64,000 bases of DNA from Blastomussa wellsi (Eukaryota > Cnidaria > Anthozoa > Scleractinia > Plerogyridae). The notes beneath the pieces were generated by a model. It saw only the letters and a program-made list of their open reading frames with translations, made no database searches and was not told the origin of the DNA. The stretch covers positions 12,918,888 through 12,982,887 of the forward strand of contig OX393574.1 in NCBI GenBank assembly GCA_947652115.1, given 5' to 3'. A program made the position numbers and the translations under genes. The number at the start of each line of letters is the position of its first letter. Position 1 is the stretch's first letter. Positions 45,289 through 52,436 of this stretch are shown in pieces.

Positions 45289-46287
45289 TCAACTGTCCAC
45301 GCTGGATGGCGGGAGAACTGTGTTTTTTGGCACAATCTGCAGCTCTTCACGCACAAAACCGCGCTTGGGTCCATCATGCAAATAGTACAGAACGGGCTGA
45401 TCCGGTTTTTGTAAAACTTTTTCAATGGTGAAAACTTTCAAAGACCAAATCGGATCCGTTGCTCTTTTTTTCCCTCCTTCAAGCTCACCAGGTTCGTAAA
45501 GATGACGAACCTGAACAAGATATGGCAGGATTTTTTCATCCTTTCCAACAGGTCTGTGATAAGCAGTCGAAGGTTTCGAATAAACAGATTTCTCTTTGAT
45601 TGCAACAGCAGGTTTCTTTCCGATAAGGCTGGTCACCTCGTTGTTCAAAGCCGAAACAACTTCAGGAAGCCTTTTCACCCATGCCCTGGACCGCTGACCC
45701 TCAGGCAGCCGCATTTCCACGGCATACTGGTGACCGAACAGGCGTTCGGCAAGGGTGCGGTTGAAACGTTCAACAATGGCCTGATCGCGGTGAATGTTGA
45801 CGCGCCCGCGCCGGATGAAAGTTTTGTGATTTTCCATGACTTTCGTCACTTCACCCATGAATTCTCGCCCAGGGTCAACTTGCAACATTTCAGGCCATTT
45901 CAAAGGGCCGCGCTTGTAAATTTTCTGAAAAGCCTGAGCAACCTCATCAGAATTTTTCGAGGTCAAGGGTTCGGACTCTTTGAAACGGCTGGCCACGTCG
46001 ACAACGTTCAGAGCGTATTTCCAGACTTTGCGACCGCGAGGCAGTTTATCGTGAGGCAAAAAAAGAAGGTCCGCCTGGTGGACCTTGTTGGGTAAGGACA
46101 CGTCGAATTTCGGTCGAGGTATATGCTTCGGCGCAGGAAGGAAAATCTGCCAGAGGGCTTGCTTGATCAACCAATTTTTTGCGGTGTCTTCCGGGACTTT
46201 TGCAGCCGCGGCCAGTTTTTTGATGGCGGCAATGCCTTTCCAATAGCCGCCAGGGCTGTAGTATATCTTCGCGAGTTTGGTGTCCAT
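45289..46287 (-). CDS. INT: Polinton RVE-family integrase, 332 aa
   Basis: This is a retroviral-type integrase that inserts the linear double-stranded element into host DNA. The N-terminal helical region (1-60, YYSPGGYWKGIAAIKKLA and AKNWLIKQALW) is typical of Polinton integrases, which lack a strict HHCC finger. The catalytic core has D73 (HQADLLFLP), D138 (VDPGREF) and E173 (QAIVERFNRTL), a D,D(34)E arrangement with the usual RVE surroundings (WKYALNVVDVASRF). The C-terminal part (about 250-325) is SH3/chromo-like beta sequence (VRHLYEPGE, DPIWSLKVFTIEKV). No lesion is visible. The ATG lies directly against a TATA-like box (TTTATATG) within a 29-bp block shared with the neighbouring zinc-ribbon gene. 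Confidence 0.95.
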   Translation of the reverse strand: MDTKLAKIYYSPGGYWKGIAAIKKLAAAAKVPEDTAKNWLIKQALWQIFLPAPKHIPRPKFDVSLPNKVHQADLLFLPHDKLPRGRKVWKYALNVVDVASRFKESEPLTSKNSDEVAQAFQKIYKRGPLKWPEMLQVDPGREFMGEVTKVMENHKTFIRRGRVNIHRDQAIVERFNRTLAERLFGHQYAVEMRLPEGQRSRAWVKRLPEVVSALNNEVTSLIGKKPAVAIKEKSVYSKPSTAYHRPVGKDEKILPYLVQVRHLYEPGELEGGKKRATDPIWSLKVFTIEKVLQKPDQPVLYYLHDGPKRGFVREELQIVPKNTVLPPSSVDS

Positions 46288-46313
46288 ATAAACGAGGTGA
46301 AAAAAAGTTTAAA
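46286..46313 (-). promoter_or_regulatory. Integrase promoter block
   Basis: Read on the minus strand, AAACTTTTTTTCACCTCG is followed by TTTATATG, so the TATA-like box runs into the start codon. The same block, with two differences, precedes the zinc-ribbon gene at 46458-46486. The near identity implies shared expression control or a local duplication. Confidence 0.6.
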
Positions 46314-46315
46314 TG

Positions 46316-46459
46316 TTAGCAGATGAATCTTGTTTTGGTTTTCCCGCAAGAGGCGCATTTGACTTTCAGAAAGGTTTGCCCATTTTTGGTTTTTCCGAGT
46401 CTTTCACTCCCACGAACGTTGGGGGTGATCTTCTTCTCATTCACACAGTAGAAATCCAT
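46316..46459 (-). CDS. 47-aa zinc-ribbon protein (DUF5679-like)
   Basis: This tiny gene lies between the integrase and the 141-aa membrane protein. It begins MDFYCVNEKK and ends GKTKTRFIC. Four cysteines (C5, C35, C38, C47) include a KCASCGK knuckle, and a central KNGQTFLKVKC stretch follows the YCV-x(n)-NG-x(n)-C-x-x-C-G plan of the small zinc ribbons classed as DUF5679, which occur in viruses and mobile elements. Function is unknown; nucleic-acid binding or host transcription interference is plausible. The start is supported by an immediately upstream TATA-like box identical in form to that of INT. DUF assignment is from pattern memory. Confidence 0.72.
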   Translation of the reverse strand: MDFYCVNEKKITPNVRGSERLGKTKNGQTFLKVKCASCGKTKTRFIC

Positions 46460-46486
46460 ATAAAAGAGGTGAAAAAAAGTTTAAAA
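46458..46486 (-). promoter_or_regulatory. Zinc-ribbon gene promoter block
   Basis: On the minus strand it reads CTTTTTTTCACCTCTTTTAT and runs directly into the ATG. It is near-identical to the block upstream of INT. The stop codon of the upstream 141-aa gene (46481-46483) lies inside it, so promoter and coding sequence overlap. Confidence 0.6.
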
Positions 46487-46906
46487 GAACCGGAGAGCAG
46501 CGTAGCCCAAAGCGAGAGCCCCGGCCCCGACAAACATGAGTTCACCATTTTTTTGCTGCTGGCTTGGTTGATAAAAATCAGAAAATTTGGGCTCTTTGGG
46601 AGGAGCCATTTGCTCTTCAGGATGCGCCTTGTTATAAAGTTTGAAAGCGTAGTCAGTGTTGGTGAAGTTCTGCTTGGCTTCCGCTTTTATGTGCTCGTTT
46701 GTTGCAATCCAGTCGAGAAGTTTGGTGCGGTCGCGCGAATATTTTGCGTACGCAGCTTGATACGCCTCGAGAGCTCGGTCGTGGCGCTCTTTTTCTTCAA
46801 GAGCGGCCTTGTCACTGCCTCCAAAAGCCTTCGCCAGATAATTGCCGCCGATGAAAGCCGCTGCGTTCAACACAGCCCCGCCAACCATAATTGCTATACT
46901 TGCCAT
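46481..46906 (-). CDS. Conserved Polinton membrane protein, 141 aa, two TM helices
   Basis: A hydrophobic N-terminal helix (ASIAIMVGGAVLNAAAFIGG) is followed by a charged helical middle (EEKERHDRALEAYQAAYAKY) with a conserved-looking EKERHDRALE-x-YQ core. A Pro/Gln stretch (PEEQMAPPKEP, FSDFYQPSQQQ) precedes a second hydrophobic helix (LMFVGAGALALGYAALRFF) at the C-terminus. It is probably a virion or membrane-associated protein; no enzyme motif is seen. I place the start at the internal ATG (46906) rather than nine codons upstream because a TATA box (TTTTATAATC) ends 2 nt before it, as for other genes in the element. Confidence 0.75.
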   Translation of the reverse strand: MASIAIMVGGAVLNAAAFIGGNYLAKAFGGSDKAALEEKERHDRALEAYQAAYAKYSRDRTKLLDWIATNEHIKAEAKQNFTNTDYAFKLYNKAHPEEQMAPPKEPKFSDFYQPSQQQKNGELMFVGAGALALGYAALRFF

Positions 46907-46942
46907 GATTATAAAATCGGCGGCATTTTTCAAATGATTTTC

Positions 46943-47164
46943 TCAAAGTTTGTCGGGTAAGATTTTCTGGTCCTCCAGGTACTTCTTGAGCCAGATGCTG
47001 CCTGCCATCACACCAGTGAACATTGCGAAGTTTTCGACAGAATCTGAAGGGTCATCTGTAAAACTTCTCCTGAACGCTTTTTTGGCAACCCACCCAATGC
47101 CTGCTGTGAGGCCAACGAGAGTCGCGGCATCCAGAACGGTTTTAACGAGCTTGTTGTCAGACAT
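46943..47164 (-). CDS. Small two-TM membrane protein, 73 aa (parent copy)
   Basis: It begins MSDNKLVKTVLDAATLVGLT. A hydrophobic segment spans about 9-28, a DDPSDSVENFA linker follows, and then a second segment (MFTGVMAGSIWLKKYLE). The length and the two-helix design match small membrane proteins that recur in cnidarian Polintons. The function is unknown and may involve the virion membrane. The start is the internal MSDNK, because the same leader (TTTCATACCAAAC before ATG) precedes the duplicate gene next door. Its first 52 codons are duplicated in the neighbouring 131-aa gene. Confidence 0.75.
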   Translation of the reverse strand: MSDNKLVKTVLDAATLVGLTAGIGWVAKKAFRRSFTDDPSDSVENFAMFTGVMAGSIWLKKYLEDQKILPDKL

Positions 47165-47254
47165 GTTTGGTATGAAAGAAAAAAAATAAAAGTTCAAAAG
47201 AAATTTTTTTGGCAACTTTCATTTTTTGATTACAAACATCTCAACTTGTTTTGA

Positions 47255-47650
47255 TTAAAAACATCTCAACTTGTCTTTCAATTGTTTTTTCGAACATTTA
47301 AGCTCATCCATTTTATAATCCCTGAGCCTTTCCAATTCATTCAATTGTTCTATTTTATTTTTTACTGTCTCCTCTTCCGTGTTTTCCTCTCTCAACATTT
47401 TCAATGCTTCTTCCAATTCTCTCCGGATCGTTTTGATTGCTTCTTCATATTTTTTCACAATAATTTCTGTTGTATTTATAAAATTTTTCAATTCTGTTAC
47501 AGTGAACATTGCGAAGTTTTCGACAGAATCTGAAGGGTCATCTGTAAAAATTATCCTGAACGCTTTTTTGGCAACCCACTCAATGCCAACAGTGAGGCCA
47601 ACGAGAGTCGCGGCATCCAGAACGGTTTTAACAAGCTTGTTGTCAGACAT
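47255..47650 (-). CDS. Chimeric 131-aa protein: duplicated TM N-terminus plus coiled coil
   Basis: Residues 1-52 copy the neighbouring 73-aa protein with about four substitutions (TAGIGW to TVGIEW, RRSF to RIIF). Right after FAMFT the sequence switches to an unrelated Lys/Glu-rich coiled coil (VKKYEEAIKTIRRELEEALK, then KNKIEQLNELERLRDYKMDE). The upstream leader is duplicated too, so the copy kept its own promoter. The second membrane helix is lost. The coiled-coil part is strongly AT-rich in codon use, unlike the N-terminus. It is a new gene formed by partial duplication and fusion; the source of the tail is unknown. Confidence 0.75.
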   Translation of the reverse strand: MSDNKLVKTVLDAATLVGLTVGIEWVAKKAFRIIFTDDPSDSVENFAMFTVTELKNFINTTEIIVKKYEEAIKTIRRELEEALKMLREENTEEETVKNKIEQLNELERLRDYKMDELKCSKKQLKDKLRCF

Positions 47651-47759
47651 GTTTGGTATGAAAGAAAAAAATAAAAGTTCAAAAGAAATTTTTTTTTTTT
47701 GGGCACATCTTCATCCATTGCGCGGGTGGAATTATGACGAAACAAAAATTCAAATGAAA

Positions 47760-48278
47760 TTAATCATCCATATACCGAATTCCACGTTTTTTCGGATTCG
47801 GTTTCGGAGTCTGTGGTGAAGGTTCCGCATCCACGTGGGTTGGTTGTGGGGCTTGCTCCACAGAAGTTGCCTGGTTCTTTTTGAAAAAGGCCTTGATGTC
47901 TTCACGCTTGACATAAGTTGTGAGAAGCGTGACGCCAATTCCGGCGATTGCGATCAATTGGTTTGTGGTGAGACCGTTTTCTGCAGCAGGCTTTGGTGCG
48001 GGCTCTGTTGTGGTTTCCACCCCCACTGCAGGTGCAGATTGTTTTGCCATTTTCTCTTCATAAGCTTGTTTGTGCGCTGCGCGGGCCTCCTGAGTTCTTT
48101 TTGCAATATCTTTGCCAGCAGCCACTCGCTTGGGATTTTTGGGCTTTGTTACCGGCGTTTGTGAAGTTACTTGGCTCGTCTGTGGTGCCGGCGTTTGTGA
48201 AGTAACTTGGCTCGTCTGCGGAGGGTTTGGTGCTTGCCCAACTGGGTTTGCTTGTGCGGTTGGTTGTTCTTCAGCCAT
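47760..48278 (-). CDS. Pro/Gln/Thr-rich protein with one TM helix, 172 aa
   Basis: The N-terminal third is low-complexity with a direct repeat (PQTSQVTSQTP twice, at about 20-42). A basic helical segment follows (KNPKRVAAGKDIAKRTQEAR, 47-66), then a second Pro/Ala-rich linker, a membrane helix at about 107-123 (NQLIAIAGIGVTLLTTYV) and a Pro-rich tail ending KKRGIRYMDD. The basic segment and the GIRYMD end look conserved in related elements, to my recollection. It may be a virion membrane or DNA-condensing protein. The start is supported by a TTTTTATACA box 1 nt before ATG. Confidence 0.75.
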   Translation of the reverse strand: MAEEQPTAQANPVGQAPNPPQTSQVTSQTPAPQTSQVTSQTPVTKPKNPKRVAAGKDIAKRTQEARAAHKQAYEEKMAKQSAPAVGVETTTEPAPKPAAENGLTTNQLIAIAGIGVTLLTTYVKREDIKAFFKKNQATSVEQAPQPTHVDAEPSPQTPKPNPKKRGIRYMDD

Positions 48279-48335
48279 TGTATAAAAACAAAATTAATAT
48301 TCAATTCTGAATATTACTTTGCAACTTCTGTGTAA

Positions 48336-48914
48336 TTATTCATTAGTTGGTGTGTCAACCTCAGGGGCAATGTACACAGGCTGTCCGTCCCAAACTTTTG
48401 GATCCCCGGAGGGGCCTCCTCTGAAATCAATGTGTTTTGTTGTGATCAACACTGCGTTGGCCAGAGCGAGAAAACGGCCGCAAGACAAAGCGGCGCTGCC
48501 GGCCAGGTTGGAGAGCTCATTGCTGATGATCCAGTCGTTTCTCAGATCTTTTTGCAGAGCATTGATGTCGTCGATGTCGACGGCCATTCCGACCGCTTTG
48601 GTTGTAAGAAAAATGATGCTGTCGATCAAGCTGTCCGTTGTTTTTGAGCCCACATAAGCCTGGTAGCGTTTGGTGTATTTCTCGACATCTTTGTCAGAGA
48701 GGCGTTTCACTTGCTCGTGTGAAAGCTGCTCCCCGATGGCTTCTTTTGATTTTCCTGTTGACACAAGCCGGGCCAACTGCTCGCGCATCGCGGGGATATC
48801 AGGCTGCGTTGAAACAACAGCGGGGACAATGCCGGCGGGCGCGCTCGCTGCCTCAGCTTCAAGCAAGTACAAGCCCGACAAGTCCAAGTCATCGAGTTTT
48901 GATAAGTCCGCCAT
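48336..48914 (-). CDS. Conserved Polinton protein of unknown function, 192 aa
   Basis: It is a soluble, mostly helical protein. An acidic start (MADLSKLDDLDLSGLY) is followed by a helical region with LSHEQVKRLSDKDVEKYTKR, which resembles a repeat-and-switch helix pair. A conserved-looking C-terminal block (ALQKDLRNDWIISNELSNLA, then GRFLALANAVLITTKHIDF) ends with an acidic tail. No catalytic signature is visible. The position between ATPase and the membrane genes in the capsid block suggests a structural or assembly role. A TATA-like AAATATAAA abuts the ATG. Confidence 0.75.
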   Translation of the reverse strand: MADLSKLDDLDLSGLYLLEAEAASAPAGIVPAVVSTQPDIPAMREQLARLVSTGKSKEAIGEQLSHEQVKRLSDKDVEKYTKRYQAYVGSKTTDSLIDSIIFLTTKAVGMAVDIDDINALQKDLRNDWIISNELSNLAGSAALSCGRFLALANAVLITTKHIDFRGGPSGDPKVWDGQPVYIAPEVDTPTNE

Positions 48915-48931
48915 TTTATATTTGTGAATTT

Positions 48932-49567
48932 TTATTCATTTTTTATTTTTAATTGGGGTGAGGGGTGAGGTGTGTGGAATTTTATTCCGAACGGGTACTG
49001 AAGTGCGAACACAAGGCAGGAGAACTGTGTTTCTTTCAATTTTGAAATGAGGTCTTTGAATTCATCTTGAGAAAGTTCGCCGGCGAATTCATCAAAAACC
49101 GCTTTCAGTGTCTTCCACGAGGGCGTGTAAAAAAGCACAAGCGCCGCAGCGTTTTCGCGGAAAGAGGCCGTGATGCTGGTCATCTTTTGGGTTATCACCC
49201 ACGTGCTGATCCCTGCGTGGCGGCCGCTGAATGCGAGTTCGACCAGCTCGCCTGTGCGCTTTTTCACATCTTTCGAGGCTGCGCAGTCATCGAGGATAAT
49301 GAGCGCGTTGGTGCCCTCCAAAAAAAAGTAAACATACTTCAAAAATTTTTCAACTTCATGCTGTACGCAAACCACGACATAAAAACGCGGGTCTTTCTCA
49401 GCGAAACGATGAAAAGTCATGTTGTGTTTGAATGTCGGGCAGATGAGTGCAATGTAGTCAAACTTGCCGCGGAAAGGGCCGCGGAGCTGATCCACCACAA
49501 ACTTTGTTTTGCCTGAATTAGTCGGTCCAATTACGAGAGCGTTAAACGGTATGTTGCCTGTGTCCAT
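48932..49567 (-). CDS. ATP: Genome-packaging ATPase (A32/FtsK-HerA type), 211 aa
   Basis: It is predicted to pump element DNA into the preformed capsid. Walker A is GPTNSGKT at residues 14-21 and Walker B is ALIILDD at 88-94, followed by a sensor-like WVITQKMTSI strand and the helical C-terminus usual for the family. The length fits Polinton ATPases. I choose the ATG at 49567 (MDTGNIPF), 4 nt after the MCP stop with TAATAAA between, rather than the in-frame ATG six codons upstream, which lies inside the MCP gene. Co-orientation and near contact with MCP suggest coupled expression. Confidence 0.94.
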   Translation of the reverse strand: MDTGNIPFNALVIGPTNSGKTKFVVDQLRGPFRGKFDYIALICPTFKHNMTFHRFAEKDPRFYVVVCVQHEVEKFLKYVYFFLEGTNALIILDDCAASKDVKKRTGELVELAFSGRHAGISTWVITQKMTSITASFRENAAALVLFYTPSWKTLKAVFDEFAGELSQDEFKDLISKLKETQFSCLVFALQYPFGIKFHTPHPSPQLKIKNE

Positions 49568-49571
49568 TTTA

Positions 49572-50822
49572 TTAGTACTGCACATCTTCTAATTGCTGCC
49601 CTATTATATTCATCTGCGAGTCACTGATAACAAAGACGTGGCAGTTCACGTTGCCTGAGTTTTTGGCATTCCGCTCGAGTTCAAGCTGGACTCCATCTTG
49701 TGTGTTTACAAGCCGCGTGCCGCTTCCGTGAATTTTTTGACTTTCCATTGAGCGAAGATCTATCAGAAGCCCGAACTTGTTTTCGGTGTAAAACTTTTTC
49801 AGATTCATGTTCGGTGTTTTGTTTTTTGACTTACCAAAGAAGCGGTAAACTTCACCCCAGATATCCTTTCCTTCGATGCCGTTATTGTAAATCATGTTGG
49901 GCTTGCCGTTCACCGTAACGGTGACTTTTGTCAGGTCTGGGTTGATGTACTTTTCTGAATCCCTGGTGCCGGCTTCATAAGGCTCAACGAAAAGGAGAAG
50001 AAGACCTTTCAGGGACCTTCTCTGCGAGTTTACTCTGAGGTTTATCCTTGTGTCAGTGCCTTTTGAGAAGGTGTGCACAAATGGCCGCTCAACATGATCG
50101 TAAAGGAATTCCTTACCTGAGGAGTAAACACTTCGCGCTTCGTCCGCCAGAGGCTTGCTCCTCATCATTTCGTACTCGAGCTGGATGTTTGTCAGCTTGT
50201 ATTTCAGTTTTGTTACGTCAGAGCCTTTGACAACCTGCGAGGCCGGCGCAAGGGTAAGCACAAACATTAGGTCGTGGTAAAGAGCTTTGGGGTAGAAAAC
50301 GCCGTGGTCGGTCAGGATCTGGTGGTCCAGTTGGATTCGATATTTTGTTCCGAAAACCGTGTTAAGTGCGTTTTCCGCGCCCACACCCGAGGTTTTTTTA
50401 TCCCCCGCATTTGAGCGGATCTTGCAGAGGTCTTCGGACTGAATACCCTCGAGCAGCATGTTGTCCCGCTCCTCCTGTGAGAGGAAAAGGTCCTCCCAGA
50501 TCTTGAAAATGTCATACCCCACCGTGTCCTGCAGTATGGTTCCAGCGTACTTAACAGTCAGCCTGTCGACAAGAGCACGGGAGACGTTTTGTACGAGGAA
50601 GTTGTTGGCGTGACCTCCAGCCAGGTCGATGTTAAAGAGAAGTGAGATCGAGCCTGGCACGAGGACCTCGTTCTCATTCAGCTTGGGCACGTAAACATAC
50701 AACGTCTCGCCGGGGTTGGCTTCGCTGGGATTAAAAGTGATGCGCTTGACCGTGCGCTCGGCTTTCATTCCGCCAAAAATTTTTTCTTGGTTTGTTGGAG
50801 GAAGGTTTGCTTGCACAGACAT
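49572..50822 (-). CDS. MCP: Major capsid protein, double jelly-roll type, 416 aa
   Basis: It is the main shell protein of the predicted icosahedral virion. Beta-rich sequence throughout has typical Polinton MCP stretches: VKRITFNPSEANPGETLYVY near the N-terminus, LDHQILTDHGVFYPKALYHD mid-protein, LTNIQLEYEMM, then FVEPYEAGTRDSEKYINPDL and GLLIDLRSMESQKIHGSG in the second half. The start is MSVQANLPPTNQEKIFGGMK, preceded by TTGTATAAAC. The 40 extra upstream codons in the open frame are promoter sequence. It is divergently arranged with the coiled-coil gene at 50883. Confidence 0.93.
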   Translation of the reverse strand: MSVQANLPPTNQEKIFGGMKAERTVKRITFNPSEANPGETLYVYVPKLNENEVLVPGSISLLFNIDLAGGHANNFLVQNVSRALVDRLTVKYAGTILQDTVGYDIFKIWEDLFLSQEERDNMLLEGIQSEDLCKIRSNAGDKKTSGVGAENALNTVFGTKYRIQLDHQILTDHGVFYPKALYHDLMFVLTLAPASQVVKGSDVTKLKYKLTNIQLEYEMMRSKPLADEARSVYSSGKEFLYDHVERPFVHTFSKGTDTRINLRVNSQRRSLKGLLLLFVEPYEAGTRDSEKYINPDLTKVTVTVNGKPNMIYNNGIEGKDIWGEVYRFFGKSKNKTPNMNLKKFYTENKFGLLIDLRSMESQKIHGSGTRLVNTQDGVQLELERNAKNSGNVNCHVFVISDSQMNIIGQQLEDVQY

Positions 50823-50882
50823 GTTTATACAACGCCGGACATTTATATTTAAATAAAAATAATTTGAATATATAATTTCGCG
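50823..50882. promoter_or_regulatory. Divergent promoter, MCP / coiled-coil membrane protein
   Basis: It is a 60-bp AT-rich spacer. Toward MCP it has TTGTATAAAC ending at the ATG. Toward the plus-strand gene it has GAATATATAATTTCGCG before the ATG. This leaves only a few nucleotides of 5' UTR on either side. Confidence 0.65.
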
Positions 50883-52436
50883 ATGGCTAAAAGTGGAGAA
50901 TTTGGATACGTTGACCCTGATCTTGACCATGATATTGACCACGATGATGACGATAAAGAGGAAACCACCGATGAAACAAGTCCTCTTATCACTGGCGACT
51001 CATCCACACCTTTGCCTCAAGGTCAAGAGATTGAGATGCAAACAATCTCTTACGAGAAAAGCGGGCTGCCAGATAAATCTTATACTGAAGAAACATCTTT
51101 TGGTGGAACAAGTGTAAGATATATAACAGATGATGAGATTGAAAGAAGACTGAAAGCTTTAAGAAACGATCATACAGATTTATATTCCTCAGATAAAGCT
51201 GAAAATTATTATGAAATTTTAACTCAGGAGGGAAAAGATAAAGAAGCTAAACAATTAATAAATATTGTACAAAATGTGGAAATCGAACGTGCAAAAGAAT
51301 TAATCAAAGAAAGATATCCAGAAGCAAACATAACTAAATTGGGATTAAGGCTTGCAACTGCCGAAGAAGCAAAAACAAAACCAGGAATTAAATTTATGGA
51401 TATTGTTGCTATTGGCAAAAATGGTGGTATGATAAAGGTGTTTCTTAATAATGGAGAAGATTTTCAAAGTTATTTCTTTAAAACGGACTACATCAAAAAA
51501 GTGCTTGGCCGAAAGGCTTTAGAAATTGATAATGAAAATTTAATAGAATCGAAGAAACAAAGTTATGAACTTGAAAAACAGATGAAAGAAAAACAAAAAG
51601 AACTGAAACAAAAAGAATCAATGGCAAAAGAATCTGAAAAAATAAAACAACAAATGGAAGAAAAGAGAAACAAAATTAGACAAATTGAACAAAAGAAAGA
51701 TGCTCTTGAAGATACAAATAAGCCATTGGATATAGAAGAAATTGAAAAACTGAAACAACAGAAAAAAGACCTTGAAAAAAACCATCAAGAATTAGCAAAG
51801 AAACTTGATCAAACTAGAAAAGCAGCAAAAGATGGCAAAAAATTGCAAGAAGATATTCGGAAGCTCACACAAAAAAATGCCGAATTAAAAGAAACTGAAG
51901 AGAAACTTCAAGAAAAAATTAAAACAGAAGATCTTAACGAAAAAAAAGAGCGAAAAGCAGAACTGGAACGTCAAAATAAAGAAGACAGATCGATTATCGA
52001 TGATGAGAACGCTTCACCTTCTGAAAGAGAGGCTTCCAGGGAGAGAATTGCAGATAGACAAGAGGAGATTGCCAGGTTGACAACACAAATTGAAGAAAAA
52101 GAAAGAGCCATGCCGCTTCGTGAGCGTGTAAAAGAGATCTTCAAAAAGTACGGCGTGACAGTGACTTCAATCCTTCTTGCCGCAGGTGTCACGATTGGTG
52201 CTGTCATTGGCGCCCTCACCAACTCTTTGAAGGCAATGGGCAAAGCTTTGGGAAACGGGTTAAAAGCTATTGCGAAAAAAACAGCCTCCCTTCTTCCGGG
52301 ACTGCTCGGCTCGATTGTTTCTTTTCTTTTCACAGCTGCTGGCCAGGTAATTGGTTTTCTGGCAGAACACACATGGCTGTTAATTTTGGCTGTTGTGGCC
52401 TTTTTGGTTGAGAGCTATGCCAAAAAGCAGCGTTAA
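50883..52436 (+). CDS. Coiled-coil protein with Gly-rich C-terminal membrane domain, 517 aa
   Basis: An acidic N-terminus (DPDLDHDIDHDDDDKEE) is followed by a folded region (about 75-205) and a very long coiled coil of about 200 residues (205-405: EKQMKEKQKELKQKESMAKE, then KLTQKNAELKETEEKLQEKI and so on). The conserved C-terminal domain starts LRERVKEIFKKYGVTVTSIL and has Gly/Ala-rich hydrophobic segments (AAGVTIGAVIGAL, LPGLLGSIVSFLFTAAGQVI, HTWLLILAVVAFLVE). This domain recurs in cnidarian Polinton-derived proteins as I recall. The role is unknown; membrane attachment, fibre or entry functions are possible. Its stop shares the 4-bp palindrome TTAA with the convergent 529-aa gene. The coiled-coil part is much more AT-rich than the C-terminal domain. 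Confidence 0.8.
   Translation: MAKSGEFGYVDPDLDHDIDHDDDDKEETTDETSPLITGDSSTPLPQGQEIEMQTISYEKSGLPDKSYTEETSFGGTSVRYITDDEIERRLKALRNDHTDLYSSDKAENYYEILTQEGKDKEAKQLINIVQNVEIERAKELIKERYPEANITKLGLRLATAEEAKTKPGIKFMDIVAIGKNGGMIKVFLNNGEDFQSYFFKTDYIKKVLGRKALEIDNENLIESKKQSYELEKQMKEKQKELKQKESMAKESEKIKQQMEEKRNKIRQIEQKKDALEDTNKPLDIEEIEKLKQQKKDLEKNHQELAKKLDQTRKAAKDGKKLQEDIRKLTQKNAELKETEEKLQEKIKTEDLNEKKERKAELERQNKEDRSIIDDENASPSEREASRERIADRQEEIARLTTQIEEKERAMPLRERVKEIFKKYGVTVTSILLAAGVTIGAVIGALTNSLKAMGKALGNGLKAIAKKTASLLPGLLGSIVSFLFTAAGQVIGFLAEHTWLLILAVVAFLVESYAKKQR

Noticed and set aside
45502..46095. 197-codon plus-strand frame
   Set aside because: Antisense shadow of the integrase, whose catalytic residues are all on the minus strand.
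46313..46960. 215-codon plus-strand frame
   Set aside because: Antisense to the zinc-ribbon and 141-aa genes, which have family-like features and promoter boxes on the minus strand.
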